NCBI RefSeq assembly: GCF_002850605.1
Contig: NZ_NXGB01000002.1
Span: forward strand, 248,001-312,000
DNA length: 64,000 nucleotides
Origin: Pasteurella oralis
GTDB taxonomy: Bacteria; Pseudomonadota; Gammaproteobacteria; Enterobacterales; Pasteurellaceae
Direction: 5' to 3'
Shown: positions 60,614 to 64,000 of the stretch, one piece after another
Position numbering within the stretch: the stretch's first letter is position 1
Layout of the letters: the number at the start of each line of letters is the position of its first letter
Program-made: the position numbers and the translations under genes
Notes under the pieces: model-generated
Databases searched by the model: none
Told to the model about the DNA's origin: nothing
What the model saw: only the letters and a program-made list of their open reading frames with translations

Positions 60614-61804
60614 TTATTCATAACGTAATGCTTCTGCAGGTTCAATTTTTGCTGCACGATAGGCTGGATAAATAGTGGATAGTAACGATAACAATAATGC
60701 AAAAGCAATGATTACTACAATTTGCACAGGTTCTAATGCAGTGGGTAAATAAATACCTTGAGGATTAATCAAATTAACAATACGATCTAAATTTAATGTG
60801 ACTAATATGCCTAATAGCGTTCCAATCAATGTTCCTATAAAGCCCACTAAGCACCCTTGATAGATAAAAATTGACCGCACTTGACGTTTATTTAATCCCT
60901 GTGTTTGTAAAATAGCGATTTCTCCTTGCTTGTCTACCACCATTAAACTTAATGAAGTAATAATATTAGAAACAGCAACCACAATAATTAAACTAATCAA
61001 TAAACCCATCATATTTTTTTCCATGCGCACTGCTTGGAAAAACTCGCCTTTTTGATTCCGCCAATCATTAATTTTCCACTGTTTTTCCGTAAAGTAATGC
61101 GGTAATTCAACAATTTGGAATGGATCTTGCAAAAACAAGCGATAACCTTGTGCCTGCTTTGGCTGAATACGCATTAAGCGTCCAATATCTGTCAAATTAA
61201 CAAAAACTTGATAATTAGATGCTTCTCCACTCGTATAATAAATATCACTCACTGTAAATAAGCGTTGAACAGGAACACGCCCAAAAGGTGTATATTGGCT
61301 GTTTTCAGTAATCATTAAACGCACTTTATCACCGACATGCAATTGGAGCTTTTGTGCTAATTGAGCGCCAATCACTAAATTAAATTCATTGGGTGCTAGC
61401 ACTTGTTCAAAATCATCATTGAACAATCCTGACAATAAAGGATCATCAGAAAGTTGTTGAACACCAATCACTTGTCCTGCACTTACGCCTTTTGCTGTTT
61501 GTAAAATGACATTAGTTTGATTAATCGCAACCGCTTTTTGCACAAAATCAGGTAAGGCGATCATCTTATCTTCTAAGTTTATTCGTTGGTTTTCAGGCAT
61601 GATAATGGCATGTGGAATATCAGCAAGTACTTGCTGCTTTTGATGGCGCTCTAACCCGTTCATGACAGATAACACAATGATTAATGCCATGACCCCCAAT
61701 ACAATGCCGATACTAGCTAGATTAGTCACCAGTCGCCCAAAACGATCCGCACTTTTAGCACGCCAATAACGTAGGGCAATAAATAAAGGAACAGAAAATT
61801 TCAT
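60614..61804 (-). CDS. lolC: Lipoprotein-releasing system permease LolC
   Basis: First gene of lolCDE, 396 aa. [52 protein letters not shown] is the conserved start (first helix), then a periplasmic domain, then three helices with [25 protein letters not shown]. It ends [13 protein letters not shown], the classic terminal motif of this family. ATG 61804 preferred over an upstream in-frame TTG. LolC contacts LolA through its periplasmic hook in E. coli. Confidence 0.94.
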   Translation of the reverse strand: MKFSVPLFIALRYWRAKSADRFGRLVTNLASIGIVLGVMALIIVLSVMNGLERHQKQQVLADIPHAIIMPENQRINLEDKMIALPDFVQKAVAINQTNVILQTAKGVSAGQVIGVQQLSDDPLLSGLFNDDFEQVLAPNEFNLVIGAQLAQKLQLHVGDKVRLMITENSQYTPFGRVPVQRLFTVSDIYYTSGEASNYQVFVNLTDIGRLMRIQPKQAQGYRLFLQDPFQIVELPHYFTEKQWKINDWRNQKGEFFQAVRMEKNMMGLLISLIIVVAVSNIITSLSLMVVDKQGEIAILQTQGLNKRQVRSIFIYQGCLVGFIGTLIGTLLGILVTLNLDRIVNLINPQGIYLPTALEPVQIVVIIAFALLLSLLSTIYPAYRAAKIEPAEALRYE

Positions 61805-61826
61805 GTTTACCAAAAATTAGCAATAA

Positions 61827-61877
61827 AAATATCGTGCTATTATTGCATAAACACTATACAACAACACCACGATATTT
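61827..61877 (-). terminator. Possible terminator of the hydroxyacid dehydrogenase gene
   Basis: AAATATCGTG (61827-61836) pairs perfectly with CACGATATTT (61868-61877) across a 31-base loop and is followed on the minus strand by TTATTG. The long loop makes it weaker than typical terminators. Confidence 0.5.
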
Positions 61878-61882
61878 ATTCA

Positions 61883-62833
61883 TTAAGTATTTAATTGATT
61901 CTTCACAAAGTCTTCAATATTCTGTGTTACTTTGCTGACCAAAGTCGTTACTGCGCTGTCTGACGCCCAAGCAATATGTGGAGTAACGATTAAATTAGGC
62001 AACTTGGTTGCAGCTTGAACAATCGGATTCTCTTTTTCAGGCGGTTCTTTCACTAGAACATCCAATGCTGCGCCACCTAAATGACCGTTTTCTAACGCTT
62101 CAACGAGTGCTTTTTCATCAACTAATGGGCCACGCCCTGTATTAATAAGGAACGCGCCTTTTTTCATTAAAGCCAACGTTTCTTTATTAATTAAATTTTG
62201 GGTTGTTTCCGTCAAAGGGCAATGTAAAGTAACAATATCCGCCTGTTTCAAAACTTCTACAAAAGGGGTATAACCCACTCGACAAGACGCCGCATCTTTA
62301 TGTTCAGCATAAAGTACTTTCATCCCAACTGCGCTGGCTAAGCATCCTACTTCTGTCCCCAAACAACCTTTACCAACTATGCCTAACGTTGAACCTTTGA
62401 CATCTGTAATTGGATAATCAAAATAACAAAATTGTTTACTCTCTGCCCATTTTGCTGACAACTGATCACGATACCAACTCATAATACTATGCTTTAATGC
62501 ATAAATTAGCCCTAATACATGCTCTGGTACAGTTGTTGCAGAATAACCAGTAACATTTTTTACCGTAATACCAAGTTCTTTGGCAGCAACTAAATCAACG
62601 TTATTTGTCCCCGTTGCAGTAATTGCAATTAACTTTAATTTTGGTAATTGTTGCATGACCTGACGGCTAAATACGACCTTACTCGTTACTGCAATTTCAG
62701 CGTCTTGCATACGCTCAATCACTTCGTTAGCAGCAGTATGTTCATATTCAATCCATTGATGTTCAAAAGTTGGACGAGGAATTGGAATATGTTTAGGAAT
62801 CGCTGTACTATCAAGAAAAACTATTTTTAACAT
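61883..62833 (-). CDS. D-2-hydroxyacid dehydrogenase (glycerate/hydroxypyruvate type)
   Basis: NAD(P)-dependent dehydrogenase, 316 aa. The cofactor motif is GSTLGIVGKGCLGTEVGCLA (GxGxxG-like). Catalytic residues are visible: Arg in INTGRGPLVDEKAL, Glu in VKEPPEKENP, and His in VTPHIAWAS. The sequence is close to Haemophilus HprA-like proteins (glycerate dehydrogenase annotation). Substrate specificity is inferred only from family. ATG 62833 with AAGGAG 7 bases upstream decides the start. It lies upstream of lolC but ends at a hairpin. Confidence 0.9.
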   Translation of the reverse strand: MLKIVFLDSTAIPKHIPIPRPTFEHQWIEYEHTAANEVIERMQDAEIAVTSKVVFSRQVMQQLPKLKLIAITATGTNNVDLVAAKELGITVKNVTGYSATTVPEHVLGLIYALKHSIMSWYRDQLSAKWAESKQFCYFDYPITDVKGSTLGIVGKGCLGTEVGCLASAVGMKVLYAEHKDAASCRVGYTPFVEVLKQADIVTLHCPLTETTQNLINKETLALMKKGAFLINTGRGPLVDEKALVEALENGHLGGAALDVLVKEPPEKENPIVQAATKLPNLIVTPHIAWASDSAVTTLVSKVTQNIEDFVKNQLNT

Positions 62834-63018
62834 TGGTAACTCCTTTTGTTGCAATGGTTTTCTATTTTGTCCAATTTAATTTGAGATAGCAAACTATAAA
62901 TTGCCCGAATAAAATTATTTTTAACTCAATTCGTTCTCTTCACAAGACCCATCTTTGAATATATAAAATGGAAAAACAAAATTTTTACAAAATCGACCGC
63001 ACTTTCTTTCCGCACATA

Positions 63019-63040
63019 AAAACCTCTCACATTGGAGAGG
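63019..63040 (-). terminator. Terminator of the Sel1-repeat gene
   Basis: CCTCTC (63023-63028) pairs with GAGAGG (63035-63040) with a 6-base loop; on the minus strand TTTTTATG follows. It lies 20 bases after the gene's stop. Confidence 0.7.
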
Positions 63041-63060
63041 CTCTAATTACGATAAGCAAT

Positions 63061-64000
63061 TTACTTCTTACCTAACTGCTCTTTTAATTGTGTTATTTTT
63101 TCTAATACTTCTTCTTGTCGCGACTCATCATCATCTTGTTTTTTAGCATAAAAAAGCTCGTAGTAATGTAATGCTTTTGCTAAATCTTGTGGCACGCCTG
63201 TACCTAACTCATAAAGATAACCCAATGTGTAATAATCTTCTAATGCTTCAAATTCACTGAGTGCAAAATCCACATCAACTGCGGTACCTAATCCAGCTAG
63301 AGATAAATTCGCAACCAGTAATCTTGCCTTATCTAACCCTTGTTCAGCTGCTTTTTTTAACCAAAAAACACCTTTTTCAAACTCTCCATTTTCTACATAA
63401 TATTCACCCACTTCATATTGAGAATCGACTTCATTTTTTTCTGCAGCTTGCAAAAATAACTGAAACATTTCTTTACGTTTTTTTTCAGTCAATACCTCTA
63501 TTTTATAAAGTTCAGCTAAATTACGTTTTGAAACCGCATTACCTGAGTTTGCAGCTTGTCGATACAGTACTTTTGCTTTATCAATATTTTCTGCTACACC
63601 ATACCCCAAATCATACATATAAGCTAACGCGTTCAAATGATAGTGCTTTCCCGCATTTACTTCTGCTTGCAGAATTGCAAACGCTTTCTTGAAATACTGT
63701 TCCGCTAAGTTTTCATCTTGTGGTACATACCAGCCGTGATGATACATTTCACCTAAAACAAGCGCACCTAAGCCACTTCCTTTTTCCTCTGCCTCTAAGC
63801 TAAGAAAATAAGCCGTTTTATTATCTTTTTCTAACTGCATATCTGCTAGTCTTGCAATAGCATCTGCATTACCCACTTTTCTTGCTTGTTCAAAAAAAGT
63901 TGCTGCTTTTGCTAAATCGATTGATTCATTACCTAAACCATAGATATATTGTAATCCTTGCTGATAAAGCGCCTCACCTTGCTCAATCTGTACAGTTGTT
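63061..64000 (-). CDS. Sel1-repeat protein (5' end outside the window)
   Basis: The frame stays open to the right edge, so at least 312 C-terminal residues are visible and the start lies beyond 64000. The sequence consists of TPR-like Sel1 repeats of about 36 residues: examples are LGEMYHHGWYVPQDENLAEQYFKKAF, MYDLGYGVAENIDKAKVLYRQAANSGN, VGEYYVENGEFEKGVFWLKKAAEQG and LGYLYELGTGVPQDLAKALHYYELF (each a single repeat). Sel1 proteins are scaffolds for protein-protein contacts. No signal peptide can be assessed. A GTG at 63876 is in-frame but inside a repeat and is not a real start. Confidence 0.85.
   Translation of the reverse strand, partial: TTVQIEQGEALYQQGLQYIYGLGNESIDLAKAATFFEQARKVGNADAIARLADMQLEKDNKTAYFLSLEAEEKGSGLGALVLGEMYHHGWYVPQDENLAEQYFKKAFAILQAEVNAGKHYHLNALAYMYDLGYGVAENIDKAKVLYRQAANSGNAVSKRNLAELYKIEVLTEKKRKEMFQLFLQAAEKNEVDSQYEVGEYYVENGEFEKGVFWLKKAAEQGLDKARLLVANLSLAGLGTAVDVDFALSEFEALEDYYTLGYLYELGTGVPQDLAKALHYYELFYAKKQDDDESRQEEVLEKITQLKEQLGKK

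Overview
The window is a 64 kb, AT-rich stretch of chromosome from a gamma-proteobacterium of the family Pasteurellaceae. At least 29 perfect copies of the DNA-uptake core AAGTGCGGT (either strand) are visible, which places it in the Haemophilus influenzae-type uptake group (Haemophilus, Aggregatibacter, Pasteurella, Histophilus and relatives) rather than the ACAAGCGGT group. Protein sequences and gene order agree (fnr-uspE, mukFEB, pheST-ihfA, accD-folC, lolCDE). I cannot name the species. No rRNA, tRNA, phage, insertion sequence or CRISPR array was seen.

Layout. 1-8.3 kb: a membrane-protein tail, a DppA/HbpA-type peptide/heme-binding protein, thrS, a YdjA-type nitroreductase, sppA, cytochrome b562 and uspE. 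8.3-11 kb: a redox block with fnr, a divergent 33-residue membrane ORF sharing an FNR-box region, msrA and ttcA. 11.3-18 kb: the MukFEB condensin operon. 18-22 kb: a DUF302 protein with a good Fur box, a DMT-type transporter, sbcB, then a 1 kb gene-free region. 22-34 kb: topA, a LysR regulator, rnm/trpH, pyrD, pepN, purEK (PurR-like box) and aspC. 33.8-42.7 kb: molybdopterin genes moaCDE and moaA, split by a 6.3 kb galactitol/tagatose cluster. 43-50.6 kb: yvcK, nlpC, ihfA, pheT, pheS, a ClbS/DfsB-like protein, an RluA-type pseudouridine synthase and a histidine phosphatase. 50.6-64 kb: folC, accD, truA, codA, codB (strong PurR box), a frameshifted periplasmic DNA ligase, aroG, lolEDC, a D-2-hydroxyacid dehydrogenase and a truncated Sel1-repeat protein.

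The most interesting region is the galactitol cluster at 35.2-41.6 kb. It carries a complete PTS (gatABC), gatD and a gatR-type regulator. The aldolase step, however, pairs a class I LacD-type enzyme with GatZ, and no GatY is present. Its promoter carries a CRP-like site and 10-bp-phased ATTTCGAA repeats expected for a DeoR-family repressor. The cluster sits exactly between moaC and moaA. A probable molybdenum-cofactor riboswitch therefore still precedes moaA but can no longer control moaCDE.

Other points: many intergenic terminators are built from inverted uptake sequences; the DppA/HbpA protein has no lipoprotein cysteine; the ligase gene is broken by a single-base shift; purine regulation is visible at both purEK and codBA. 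I found no defence system or other wholly novel multi-gene system. The unusual elements are the recombined sugar pathway, the split moa locus and small regulatory sites.
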